Positions 29,345-37,291 of a DNA stretch of 64,000 nt are shown here, one piece after another (positions within the stretch are counted from its first letter, which is position 1; every line of letters begins with the position of its first letter). The position numbers and the translations under genes were made by a program. Source of the DNA: Noviluteimonas sp052115395 (lineage in GTDB: Bacteria; Pseudomonadota; Gammaproteobacteria; Xanthomonadales; Xanthomonadaceae). The stretch lies in assembly GCA_052115395.1 (NCBI GenBank), contig JBFRGO010000001.1. One strand, written 5' to 3'. Under the pieces are notes generated by a model. It did no database searches. It had not been told where the DNA came from and worked only from the letters and a program-made list of their open reading frames with translations.

Positions 29345-30073
29345 ATGGCGCGGTGGATGTGGGGGGCGCTCAACGCGCTGCAGGCGTTGTTCACGGTCGT
29401 GGTGACGGTGTTGGGGATGCCGGTGGCGTTCCTGCTGGCGCTGGTGCTCGGGCCGCGGTTGGCCTTGCGCATGGCCGCCTGGTACTGGGCGCCGTTGTTG
29501 TTCGCCGGTGCGGGGGCGCGGCTGGAGGTCGAGGGGGCCGAGGCGATCGACTGGTCCAGGCCGATGGTCCTGGTCGCCAATCATCAGTCGATGATCGACA
29601 TTCCGTCGTTGTTTCGCGCGGTGCCGGTGCCGTTGCGGTTCGTGCTCAAGCACGAGATCGCGAAGATCCCGCTCGTCGGCTGGTATGCGCGGATGATGGG
29701 GATGGTGTTCATCGATCGCGGCAATGCGCGGGATGCCAAGCGCAAGTTGGTGGCCGCGGCGGACAAGTTGCGCGGGGATGCGACGTTCGCTGCGTTTCCG
29801 GAAGGGACGCGCAGCAAGGATGGCGTGGTCGGGCCGTTCAAGGCCGGGGCGTTGCAGGTTGCGTTGGAGGCCGGGGTGCAGGTGTTGCCGGTGGCGATCG
29901 AGGGGGCCGGGAAGGTGTTGCCGCCTTCGGGGTTTCTGGTGCGTCCGGGGGTGATTCGGGTGCGCTTCGGGACGCCGATCGAGACGGCCGGGTTGGCGGC
30001 GAATGAGCGGAATGTGCTGACGCGGCTGGCTCGGGAGCAGATTGTGGGGATGCTTGGGGTGCGGGCTGCTTGA
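29345..30073 (+). CDS. plsC: 1-acyl-sn-glycerol-3-phosphate acyltransferase PlsC
   Basis: PlsC makes phosphatidic acid at the inner membrane. The 242-residue protein has an N-terminal hydrophobic region (two helices within residues 5-55), the acyltransferase motif NHQSMID (HX4D), and the substrate-binding motif FPEGTRSKDG. It is divergent from clpB. Codon use is rich in TTG/GTG/GGG near the 3' end, visibly different from the surrounding C-ending codons. An intergenic repeat starts directly after its stop. Confidence 0.93.
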   Translation: MARWMWGALNALQALFTVVVTVLGMPVAFLLALVLGPRLALRMAAWYWAPLLFAGAGARLEVEGAEAIDWSRPMVLVANHQSMIDIPSLFRAVPVPLRFVLKHEIAKIPLVGWYARMMGMVFIDRGNARDAKRKLVAAADKLRGDATFAAFPEGTRSKDGVVGPFKAGALQVALEAGVQVLPVAIEGAGKVLPPSGFLVRPGVIRVRFGTPIETAGLAANERNVLTRLAREQIVGMLGVRAA

Positions 30074-30192
30074 GCGCGCTACTCCATCATTGGCGCGCCG
30101 CTGAGGCATCACCTTGCGGGTCGCTTCGATCGGGGGGTTCGCCCGGGCATTCGTTGATGGGTGCGAAGCGGGCTTCGCACTGGCCGATCATT
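30074..30192 (+). repeat. Intergenic repeat, copy A (REP/BIME-like)
   Basis: This gap between plsC and pgeF is one copy of a dispersed element seen three times in the window. It contains the core GCATCACCTTGCGGGTCGCT, then an outer inverted pair (GATCGG ... CCGATC) enclosing a 9-bp hairpin GTGCGAAGC-GG-GCTTCGCAC at 30161-30180. The right 94 bases (30099-30192) match copy B at 35813-35907; the left part (from about 30074) matches copy C at 36325-36385. Confidence 0.8.
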
Positions 30193-30194
30193 TT

Positions 30195-30920
30195 TTAGCG
30201 GAGCCAGGCGATTGTTGCCATGCGGCCGGTGGTTTGATCGCGGCGGTGTGAGTAGAAGCGGGTGTCGGCGATGGTGTCGAGGCCGCCGCCCTGGATGCTT
30301 GTCACGCCTGCGGCTGTGAGGCGTTGGCGTGCCAGTGCGTACAGATCGACGCGCCAGTGGCCTTCTCGCGTGGGGACGAAGGCCGCTTCGGCTGCACTGT
30401 CGTGCGCGACGAATGCATCGTGGACTTCGCGGCCGATTTCGTAGGAATTCGGGCCCGCTGCTGGGCCTAGCCAGGCGGTGATGGCGTCGCGCGGGGTGCG
30501 CATTGCATCGAGCGTGGCTTCCAGGATGCCGTTTGCCAGGCCGCGCCAGCCGGCGTGGGCGGCGGCGAGTTCGTCGCCGGTTTGCGAGGCGAAGACGACC
30601 GGCAGGCAATCGGCGGTCAGGATGGCCAGGACGGTGCCGGGCGTTCTCGTGAGGGCGGCGTCGGCTTCGGGTTCGTCGGTGCCCGGTTCGATCGCGACGT
30701 GCGTGCCGTGGGTCTGGCGCAGCCAGCGCGGCTCCGAGGGAAGTGCGAAGTGTTCGATCAGTTCTGCGCGGTTGCGTGCGACGGCGTGGATGTCGTCTCC
30801 GCTGCGCGTACCGAGGTTGAAGCTGTCGAAGGGCGCGCGCGAGTGGCCGAGGCCGTGGCGCAGGGTCGTGACGGCTTCGACCCTTCCGCGCAGCGGCCAA
30901 TCGGCACGCAACACTGTCAC
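30195..30920 (-). CDS. pgeF: Peptidoglycan editing factor PgeF / YfiH (multicopper polyphenol oxidase-fold purine phosphorylase)
   Basis: The 241-residue protein carries the DUF152/YfiH signature: RQTHGTHV, ILTADCLPVVF (active-site Cys) and AAAHAGWRGLANGI (active-site His), the residues that bind zinc in this family. Homologues have been described as peptidoglycan editing enzymes and as purine nucleoside phosphorylases. The GTG at 30920 overlaps the rluD stop, so it is coupled to rluD, the common arrangement with bamD divergent upstream. Confidence 0.93.
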   Translation of the reverse strand: MTVLRADWPLRGRVEAVTTLRHGLGHSRAPFDSFNLGTRSGDDIHAVARNRAELIEHFALPSEPRWLRQTHGTHVAIEPGTDEPEADAALTRTPGTVLAILTADCLPVVFASQTGDELAAAHAGWRGLANGILEATLDAMRTPRDAITAWLGPAAGPNSYEIGREVHDAFVAHDSAAEAAFVPTREGHWRVDLYALARQRLTAAGVTSIQGGGLDTIADTRFYSHRRDQTTGRMATIAWLR

Positions 30921-31906
30921 CGGCCGAACTCCGTCGCCGCGCGTTGGTCGTCGCGCAAGGCATCCATCAGGGCGCGCATGTCGCTGGGGACGGGCGCGGT
31001 GCAGCGGATCGGTTCGCCCGTCACGGGGTGCGCGAACTCCAGGGTTTCGGCGTGCAGGGCCTGACGTTTGAAACCACGCAATGCTTCGATCAATTCCGGG
31101 GTCGCGCCGCGCGGGAGTTTCAGCGGGCCGCCGTACAGGGGATCGCCGACGATCGGGTGTTTCAGGTGCGCCATGTGCACGCGGATCTGGTGCGTGCGGC
31201 CGGTTTCCAGGCGGCATTCGAGCGCGGTGTGCGCGCGGAAGCGTTCGCGCAGGCGGTAGTGGGTGATCGCTTCGCGGCCGTCTTCGCGCACGGCCATGCG
31301 GATGCGGTCGCGCGGGTGGCGGTCGATCGGCGCATTCGCGGTACCGCCGGAGACCAGCGCGCCGACGACGACGGCCAGGTACTGGCGATGCACGCCGCGT
31401 GCGGAGAGTTGCTCCACCAGCGCGGTGTGCGCTTCGAGCGTGCGCGCGACGACCATGACGCCGGAGGTGTCCTTGTCGAGGCGATGCACGATGCCTGCGC
31501 GCGGCAGGTTGGCCAGGCTCGGATCGCGATGCAGCAGCGCATTGACCAGCGTGCCGGCCGGGTTGCCGGCGCCCGGGTGGACGACCAGGCCGGCCGGCTT
31601 GTCGATGACGAACACGGCCGCGTCTTCGTACAGGACGTCGAGCGGGATGTCCTCGGCCACGGCGTGGGTCTGCACTTCCAGCACCACGGTGAGGGTTACC
31701 GACTCCCCGCCACGCACCGCATCGCGCCCGCGCACGAGGCGGCCGTCGAGCAGGGCGTCGCCCGACTTGATCCACTCCGAAAGGCGCGAACGCGAGAATT
31801 CGGGGAACAAATCGGCCAGGACGGCGTCGAAACGACGGCCCGCGGCCGCGTGGGGGACGACGGCGGTACGCGCGGCGTCGCCCGCGGGTGGATCGTTGGG
31901 TGTCAT
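30917..31906 (-). CDS. rluD: 23S rRNA pseudouridine synthase RluD
   Basis: RluD modifies helix 69 of 23S rRNA at positions 1911, 1915 and 1917 (E. coli numbering). The 329-residue protein has an S4-like N-terminal domain (FSRSRLSEWIKSGDALLDGR) and the catalytic domain with HRLDKDTSGVMVVA, which includes the essential Asp, plus RTHQIRVHMAHLKHPIVGD. It is divergent from bamD with a 114-base intergenic region, a widely conserved neighbourhood. Confidence 0.96.
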   Translation of the reverse strand: MTPNDPPAGDAARTAVVPHAAAGRRFDAVLADLFPEFSRSRLSEWIKSGDALLDGRLVRGRDAVRGGESVTLTVVLEVQTHAVAEDIPLDVLYEDAAVFVIDKPAGLVVHPGAGNPAGTLVNALLHRDPSLANLPRAGIVHRLDKDTSGVMVVARTLEAHTALVEQLSARGVHRQYLAVVVGALVSGGTANAPIDRHPRDRIRMAVREDGREAITHYRLRERFRAHTALECRLETGRTHQIRVHMAHLKHPIVGDPLYGGPLKLPRGATPELIEALRGFKRQALHAETLEFAHPVTGEPIRCTAPVPSDMRALMDALRDDQRAATEFGR

Positions 31907-31965
31907 CGGTACTCCGGTTCAGCCGCCGGAGGCATGGCCCGGTCCGGCGTGGTTCTTCGGACTGG

Positions 31966-31971
31966 TATTAT
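31966..31971 (+). promoter_or_regulatory. Possible -10 box for bamD
   Basis: TATTAT in the rluD-bamD intergenic region lies about 50 bases ahead of the bamD start, in an otherwise GC-rich stretch. No convincing -35 hexamer is visible at the right distance, so this is a weak call. Confidence 0.3.
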
Positions 31972-32020
31972 CGGTCCTTCGTGCCCTCCCGGCGCCCCTG
32001 AACGAAGCTGCGTCCCGCCC

Positions 32021-32899
32021 ATGACCCCACGCTCCATGCGCCGCCCCCTGTTCCAGCGCCCTGCCCTGATCCTGCTGCTCGTCGCCCTGGTGCTGTCGAT
32101 GTCCGGCTGCAGCTCGATCAGCAAGCTCTGGAAGAAGAAGGACCCCAACGAGGGCCAGCCGGTCGAAGTGCTGTACGACAAGGCGCACGAACAGATGCTC
32201 GAAGAGCGCTGGGCCAGCGCGACGGAAACCTGGCAGCGGCTGATCGCCCAGTACCCGTATGGCCCGTACACCGAGCAGGCGCAGATGGAAATGGCGTATG
32301 CCGAGTTCAAGGCCGGCAAGCACGACGACGCGGTGTCGACCATCGACCGCTTCATCCGCACGTATCCGACGCACCGCAACGTCGCCTACTTCTATTACCT
32401 GCGCGGCCTGTCCAACGCCACGCGCAACGCGATCTTCCTCGCGCGCGTGTTCTCGCTGCAGACCAGCAACCGCGACCTGAGCACGCCGATGCAGGCGTAC
32501 AACGATTTCTCGATCGTGGTCGAGCGCTACCCGAACAGCCGCTACGCCGCCGACGCGGCCCAGCGGATGATCTCGCTGCGCAACCTGTTCGCGAAGCACG
32601 AGCTGGACACGGCGGTCTATTACCTGCGCCGCGGCGCGGACGTCGCCGCGATCACGCGCGCGAAGTACCTGCTGGAAACCTATCCGCAGAGCGCCTCGCA
32701 GGACGATGCAGTGGCCACGCTGATCGTGGGCTACGAGCACCTCGGCAACCAGGTGCTGGCCGCCGACGCCAAGCGCGTGCTGCAGGCCAACGAGCCGAAC
32801 CACCCGTATTTCTCGGGCGACTGGCCGGATTACCCGTCCACGTTCCGCCGCCTCAACCCGTTCGCGGGCGAGAAGTCGGGTGCGGAGCACGGGGACTGA
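32021..32899 (+). CDS. bamD: Outer membrane protein assembly factor BamD
   Basis: BamD is an essential outer membrane lipoprotein of the BAM complex. The signal peptide ends in the lipobox LSMSGC; the lipidated Cys is near residue 28. TPR-like repeats follow, including VLYDKAHEQMLEERWASA and AYFYYLRGLSNA, and the C-terminus has NEPNHPYFSGDW. The ATG at 32021 gives 292 residues; an in-frame ATG at 32036 is an equally good signal-peptide start. Confidence 0.95.
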   Translation: MTPRSMRRPLFQRPALILLLVALVLSMSGCSSISKLWKKKDPNEGQPVEVLYDKAHEQMLEERWASATETWQRLIAQYPYGPYTEQAQMEMAYAEFKAGKHDDAVSTIDRFIRTYPTHRNVAYFYYLRGLSNATRNAIFLARVFSLQTSNRDLSTPMQAYNDFSIVVERYPNSRYAADAAQRMISLRNLFAKHELDTAVYYLRRGADVAAITRAKYLLETYPQSASQDDAVATLIVGYEHLGNQVLAADAKRVLQANEPNHPYFSGDWPDYPSTFRRLNPFAGEKSGAEHGD

Positions 32900-32922
32900 G
32901 GCACGCCCGGTCCTTGAACGAA

Positions 32923-32950
32923 AACGGCGCCTTTCGGCGCCGTTCTTGTT
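32923..32950. terminator. Bidirectional terminator between bamD and nadE
   Basis: A perfect 9-bp stem (aacggcgcc / ggcgccgtt) with loop TTTC is followed by CTTGTTT on the plus strand and preceded by an A-rich stretch that gives T on the minus strand. It lies between the convergent bamD and nadE genes and fits a shared intrinsic terminator. Confidence 0.8.
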
Positions 32951-34594
32951 TCAACCGTAGCCATTCGTGATCGGGTAACGCCGCTCGCGTCCGAAGGCAC
33001 GGCGCGAGACCTTCGGTCCGGGCGCCGCCTGGTGGCGCTTCCATTCGCTGATGCGCACCAGGCGCACGACGCGTTCGACGGTCTGTTCGTTGAAGCCCGC
33101 CGCGATGATTTCCTCCGGCGATTGCTCGAGGTCCACGTAACGCAGGAGGATCGCATCGAGCACGTCGTAGGGCGGCAGCGAATCCTGGTCCTTCTGGTTC
33201 TCGCGCAATTCCGCCGACGGCGGGCGATCGATCACCGCCACCGGAATCACCATGCCGCCGTTGGGCGCCGAGCCGCCCGACGCATTGCGCCAGCGCGCGA
33301 GCGCGAAGACTTCGGTCTTGTACAGGTCCTTGATCGGCGCGTAACCGCCGCACATGTCGCCGTAGATCGTCGCGTAACCCACCGCGTACTCGCTCTTGTT
33401 GCCGGTCGTCAGCAGCAGGCCGCCGAACTTGTTCGACAAGGCCATCAGCAGCACGCCACGGCTGCGCGACTGCAGGTTTTCCTCGGTCACGTCCACCGGC
33501 TTGCCGTCGAACATCGGCGCGAGCGCTTCGAGGAAACCGGCGAAGGGTTTCTCGATCGACACCGCATGCAGCTTCACACCGAGCGACGCGCATTGTTCGG
33601 CCGCAAGATCGTTGGACATCTCCGCCGTGTAGCGTGAAGGCAAGCGCACGGCGGTGACGTTCTCCGCCCCCAGCGCATCGACCGCCAGTGCGAGCACCAG
33701 CGCCGAATCGATGCCGCCCGACAACCCGAGCCACACGTTGCGGAAACCGTTCTTCCCGCAGTAATCGCGGATGCCGCGCACGATCGCGCGCCACGCGAGC
33801 GCGTCGCGGCTTTCCTCGTCTTCGACCGGCCATGACACCGGCACGAACTTGCGCGTGGCGCCATCGAAATCGGCGACGAGCCAATGTTCCTCGAACGCGC
33901 GCGCCGCGGGATGCACGCGGCCGTCGCCATCGGCGATGACCGACGCGCCGTCGAACACCACCGCGTCCTGCCCGCCGACGACGTTGAGATACGCGAGCGC
34001 GCAACCCGACTCGCGCACGCGATCGGCGATCAGCGCATCGCGCTGCGCATGCTTGTCGCGTTCGAACGGTGAGGCGTTGGGCACCAGCACCAGTTGCGCG
34101 CCGGCATCCACCGTGCGCGACAGCGGTTCGGGAAACCACAGGTCTTCGCAGATCACCAGGCCCACGCGCGTGCCGTCGACTTCGAAGACACAGGCTTCGC
34201 CGTCGGGATCGACGTCGAAGTAACGACGCTCGTCGAACACCGCGTAATTCGGCAACTCGCGCTTGCGATAGGTCTGTTCGATCGCGCCATCGCGCAACAC
34301 GCTCGCGGCGTTGTAGACGACCGCGCCGACCGCCTGCGGCCAGCCGACGACGGCGACGATGCCGTCCGCGGCCTGTGCGATGCGCGCCACCGCCGCCTCG
34401 CAATCGGCGAGGAAGCGCGGCCGCAGCAACAAGTCTTCGGGCGGATAGCCGCTGACCGCCAATTCGGGGAACAACACGATGTCGGCGCCGTGGAGATCGC
34501 GCGCCTGCGCGATCAGGGCGGCGATGCGGTCGGCGTTGGCGGCGACGGCCCCCACCGGAAAGTCGAACTGCGCGAGCGCGATGCGGAGCGTCAT
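32951..34594 (-). CDS. nadE: Glutamine-dependent NAD+ synthetase NadE
   Basis: NadE makes NAD+ from deamido-NAD+ with ammonia taken from glutamine. The 547-residue two-domain form has an N-terminal nitrilase-like glutaminase with Glu in LFPELAVSGYP, Lys in YRKRELPNY and Cys in VICEDLWFPEP. The C-terminal synthetase has the P-loop LGLSGGIDSAL and the region TGNKSEYAVGYATIYGDMCGG. The C-terminal PPYDVLDAILLRYVD is also typical. Confidence 0.96.
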   Translation of the reverse strand: MTLRIALAQFDFPVGAVAANADRIAALIAQARDLHGADIVLFPELAVSGYPPEDLLLRPRFLADCEAAVARIAQAADGIVAVVGWPQAVGAVVYNAASVLRDGAIEQTYRKRELPNYAVFDERRYFDVDPDGEACVFEVDGTRVGLVICEDLWFPEPLSRTVDAGAQLVLVPNASPFERDKHAQRDALIADRVRESGCALAYLNVVGGQDAVVFDGASVIADGDGRVHPAARAFEEHWLVADFDGATRKFVPVSWPVEDEESRDALAWRAIVRGIRDYCGKNGFRNVWLGLSGGIDSALVLALAVDALGAENVTAVRLPSRYTAEMSNDLAAEQCASLGVKLHAVSIEKPFAGFLEALAPMFDGKPVDVTEENLQSRSRGVLLMALSNKFGGLLLTTGNKSEYAVGYATIYGDMCGGYAPIKDLYKTEVFALARWRNASGGSAPNGGMVIPVAVIDRPPSAELRENQKDQDSLPPYDVLDAILLRYVDLEQSPEEIIAAGFNEQTVERVVRLVRISEWKRHQAAPGPKVSRRAFGRERRYPITNGYG

Positions 34595-34603
34595 GCGCGC
34601 AGT

Positions 34604-35668
34604 CTAGCGAACCGGCGTCCCGTTGCCGCGGTGGGCGGCCCGCAGCACGCGCAGTCCGGCCTGTTCCCACTGGCGCGGGCCCCGCGCACCGGCGCAGGCG
34701 CGGTGCAGGCGGCCGTCTTCCCAGGCGGCGAAGATGCCGGGGTCGATGTAGGACTTGCGGCACACCGCCGGCGTATTGCCCAGTCGCTTGGCGACACGTT
34801 CGACGACTGTGTTGCGCAGCGCGTTCGCCACGCGCTGGTTGAGGCTGCCGTCGTCCTTCAGCGGCACCGGCGCATCGGCCAGCAGGCGCAGCGCGGAGAT
34901 CGTGCCGCCCCAGGTGCGGAAATCCTTCGCGGTGAAGTCGGCGCCCATCGCGTCGCGCAAGTAGTCGTTGACGGTCCCCGAGCCCACGGGCTGCGGTTTG
35001 CCGTCGTCGTCTTCGTACTGGAACAACTGCTGCCCCGGCAGTTGCTGGATGCGGCGGACCAGGCGCGTGAGGCGCGCGTCGTCGAGCACGATCTCGTGGT
35101 CCTTGCCGGCCTTGCCGCGAAACGCGATGCGGGCCCGGCCGCCCTTGAGGAAGGCGATGTGGCGATTGCGCAGCGTCGTCAGGCCGAAGCTGTTGTTGGT
35201 TTCGGCGTATTCGTCGTTGCCCACGCGCACGAGGGTGCCGCCGAGGAGCGCCACGACGATGGCCGCGACTTTCTCGCGCGGGAGGCCGTCGAGGGCGAGG
35301 TCGCGTCGCAGGGCGCGCCGCAGTTTGGGCAGGGCTTTGCCGAAGTCGACGATGCGGTCGAATTTCTCGACGCCGCGGACGTGGGACCAGCGGGGGTGGT
35401 AGCGATACTGTTTGCGCCCGCGGGCGTCGCGGCCGGTGGCCTGGATGTGGCCATCGGGTTGGGTGCAGATCCAGACGTCGGTCCACGCGGGTGGAACGGC
35501 CAGGGTGCGGATGCGTTGGAGGGTGCGTTTGTCGCGGAGCGTGCGGCCTCGGGCATCGAGGTAGGCGAAGCCTTTGCCGGCACGCTTGCGCCGGATGCCG
35601 GGGGCGTTGTCGCCGACGTAGGTCAGGCCTCCCTGGGCTGCGGATTTCGCGTTCGGGTCGATGCGCAT
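34604..35668 (-). CDS. DNA topoisomerase IB
   Basis: The 354-residue protein resembles poxvirus-type topoisomerase IB, which relaxes supercoils through a 3'-phosphotyrosyl intermediate. The N-terminal domain includes GFAYLDARGR and AVPPAWTDVWIC; the catalytic domain shows RVGNDEYAETNNSFGLTTLRNRH and the active-site Tyr in VCRKSYIDPG. Such enzymes occur in some bacteria, including xanthomonads and deinococci. It is separated from nadE by 9 bases. Confidence 0.92.
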   Translation of the reverse strand: MRIDPNAKSAAQGGLTYVGDNAPGIRRKRAGKGFAYLDARGRTLRDKRTLQRIRTLAVPPAWTDVWICTQPDGHIQATGRDARGRKQYRYHPRWSHVRGVEKFDRIVDFGKALPKLRRALRRDLALDGLPREKVAAIVVALLGGTLVRVGNDEYAETNNSFGLTTLRNRHIAFLKGGRARIAFRGKAGKDHEIVLDDARLTRLVRRIQQLPGQQLFQYEDDDGKPQPVGSGTVNDYLRDAMGADFTAKDFRTWGGTISALRLLADAPVPLKDDGSLNQRVANALRNTVVERVAKRLGNTPAVCRKSYIDPGIFAAWEDGRLHRACAGARGPRQWEQAGLRVLRAAHRGNGTPVR

Positions 35669-35768
35669 CCGTTGGAGGCTGGGGGGTTGGGTGTCAAGTT
35701 GTTGTTAGTTCTCCTCGAGGTTTCGCGCATTGAAGAGCGGCTCCAGTGTTTGCGCGCCGCCCGAACGC

Positions 35769-35811
35769 GAGTCGTTCCAAATTTTTTTGGGAAAAAAATT
35801 TGAAACGACTC
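35769..35811. other. AT-rich 20-bp hairpin
   Basis: Two 20-base arms (35769-35788 and 35792-35811) form a near-perfect inverted repeat with a GGG loop and a single mismatch that is a G-U pair in RNA. The inner half is runs of seven T and seven A, which is extreme in this genome. It lies upstream of the topoisomerase gene and abuts repeat copy B. It could serve as a bidirectional terminator, or be a recombination or mobile-element end. Confidence 0.7.
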
Positions 35812-35812
35812 A

Positions 35813-35907
35813 CGCTGGGGCATCACCTTGCGGGTCGCTTCGATCGGGGCTTTTCGCTGGGCAGTGATTGGTGGGCGCGAAGCAAGCTTCGCACCGGGCC
35901 GATCATT
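35813..35907 (+). repeat. Intergenic repeat, copy B (REP/BIME-like)
   Basis: This 95-base copy matches the right part of copy A at 30099-30192. Both have the core GCATCACCTTGCGGGTCGCT, the outer GATCGG / CCGATC pair and the inner GCGAAGC / GCTTCGC hairpin; the loop bases differ (GG in A, AA in B) while the stem is kept. It lies downstream of the small gene at 35955-36203. Confidence 0.8.
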
Positions 35908-35954
35908 GAGAGCGGGGACTGCGGGAACGGCGGGGGCGCCGAGGTAGCGGCGAG

Positions 35955-36203
35955 CTACTGCGCTTGCCGCACTGCGATCCCGTTTTCGCGATCGATTTCT
36001 TCGACGATTTCGTCCAGGTCGTGCGCCAGGCGCGTGAACCACCAGGACACCGACCGATCGCGGAACAGATTGTCGAATGCGCTGGCGGAATTCTCGGCCT
36101 CCGTCGCCCTCGTGAGAAACCGCAATTGCTCGTGCACGTGGACCAGTTTGCGCTGCGCCGATTCCGGAACGATGAGAACCTTGGGCGTGGGGGTGCGACT
36201 CAT
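35955..36203 (-). CDS. Small protein resembling the XAC0095 family
   Basis: The 82-residue protein starts at an ATG preceded by GGAGGT at ideal spacing. It has no signal peptide or membrane helix. The pattern VLIVPESAQRKLVHVHEQLRFL, followed by a variable stretch and WWFTRLAHDLDEIVEEID, resembles small XAC0095-type proteins known from Xanthomonadaceae, whose function is not established. The family assignment is from memory of its general pattern. Confidence 0.6.
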   Translation of the reverse strand: MSRTPTPKVLIVPESAQRKLVHVHEQLRFLTRATEAENSASAFDNLFRDRSVSWWFTRLAHDLDEIVEEIDRENGIAVRQAQ

Positions 36204-36324
36204 GGGGACCTCCGCGATCACAGTGGACGTCCATGCTGCAAGTGGGCGTGGGTGCAACCAATCAGACGAACGCCCGTTCCGCGCGGGACAAATCTCGCGA
36301 CTGGCAAAAGTGTGAAACCGGCCG

Positions 36325-36385
36325 GTGATCGAAGCGACCCGCAAGGTGATGCCCCGGCGGCGCGCCAAATGACGGAGGAACGCTC
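36325..36385 (-). repeat. Intergenic repeat, copy C (inverted, partial)
   Basis: Read on the minus strand, this segment follows the stop of the SpoU gene and matches the left part of copy A: GAGCG, then TCCTCCGTCATTTGGCGCGC, then the core GCATCACCTTGCGGGTCGCT and TCGATC. The right half with the hairpin is missing. As with copy A, the repeat begins directly at the 3' end of a gene. Confidence 0.75.
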
Positions 36386-37291
36386 TTAAAGCCGACGACC
36401 CCACTCAGCCAGCAAAACCGCAGTCGCAGCCGCAACATTCAGACTCTCGACCTTCCCACTCCCAGGAATCGAAACACGCAAGTCGCACAAAGAAGCGAGC
36501 GCACTCGACATCCCCTCCCCCTCCGCCCCCAGCACGTAAACCACGCGCTCGGGAATCGGCGCCTCGAACAACGGCAACCCATCGCGCACCACGGTGGCGA
36601 CCAGCGAAAACCCGGCGCCCCGCAACTGCGACAGCGAATTGTCCTCGCGCCCCAACCGCACGAACGGCACCACTTCCGCGCCGCCCTCGGCCACGCGCGC
36701 CGCCGCGCCCGACAACGACAGATTCGAATGCTTCGGCAACAGGATCGCCGACACACCGAAATGCGCCGCCGAACGCAGGATCGCGCCGACGTTGTGCGGA
36801 TTCCCCACGCCATCCAGCCACAACGCACACACCGGACCCGCCGGCAAATGCTGCAGCCACGTCGTCAACGTCGCCTGCGGCTCGCGCAACAGATCCGCGA
36901 CCACGCCCTCGTGATGCTCGCTGCCCGTCAGGCGACGCAGATCCTCATCGTCCTCGACCACCCGATACCCGATGCGATGCGCGACGCACCAACGCAACAT
37001 CGGCTGCAACTGCGGAATGCGCGCATTCACCAGATACAACTTGCGCAAGGCCTCCGGCCGGCGATGGAACGCCGCCTTCACCGCATTCACCCCGTACAGC
37101 CGCAACTCGGTGTCGCGATGCTCGCGCGCGTGCTGATGCCCTTCCGATGGCACTTCTTCGCGATGCACGGGCGGATGCGGCTCGCGCGGCGCATGCGCCT
37201 CTCGCGGCGCACGCACTTCACGCGGCACACGCGCGTCCTGCGCCGGGCGCTTCGGACCGCGCGATTTCCAGGGCGATTCCCGCTCGCTCAC
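36386..37291 (-). CDS. SpoU/TrmH-family RNA methyltransferase (YfiF/RlmB-like)
   Basis: This 301-residue protein has a variable, basic N-terminus with short repeats of the type REVRAPREAHAPREPH (about residues 20-45), an RNA-binding substrate domain (ELRLYGVNAVKAAFHRRP), and a SPOUT methyltransferase domain with GNPHNVGAILRSAAHFGV, LGAEGEGM and SIPGSGKVESLNVAAATAV, which form the SAM-binding knot. The layout and NPHNVG motif resemble E. coli YfiF more than RlmB; the target nucleotide is not known. The GTG start overlaps the stop of the upstream efflux gene. Confidence 0.85.
   Translation of the reverse strand: MSERESPWKSRGPKRPAQDARVPREVRAPREAHAPREPHPPVHREEVPSEGHQHAREHRDTELRLYGVNAVKAAFHRRPEALRKLYLVNARIPQLQPMLRWCVAHRIGYRVVEDDEDLRRLTGSEHHEGVVADLLREPQATLTTWLQHLPAGPVCALWLDGVGNPHNVGAILRSAAHFGVSAILLPKHSNLSLSGAAARVAEGGAEVVPFVRLGREDNSLSQLRGAGFSLVATVVRDGLPLFEAPIPERVVYVLGAEGEGMSSALASLCDLRVSIPGSGKVESLNVAAATAVLLAEWGRRL

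Noticed and set aside
26863..30006. A 1047-codon plus-strand frame opposite clpB
   Set aside because: It is antisense to a textbook ClpB, and its 3' part overlaps plsC in a different frame.
30161..30180. The palindrome GTGCGAAGC-GG-GCTTCGCAC as a simple terminator for plsC
   Set aside because: The same hairpin and its flanks recur at 35881-35893 as part of a longer repeat, so it is better explained as part of a dispersed element; a T-run does follow at 30191, so some terminator activity is possible.
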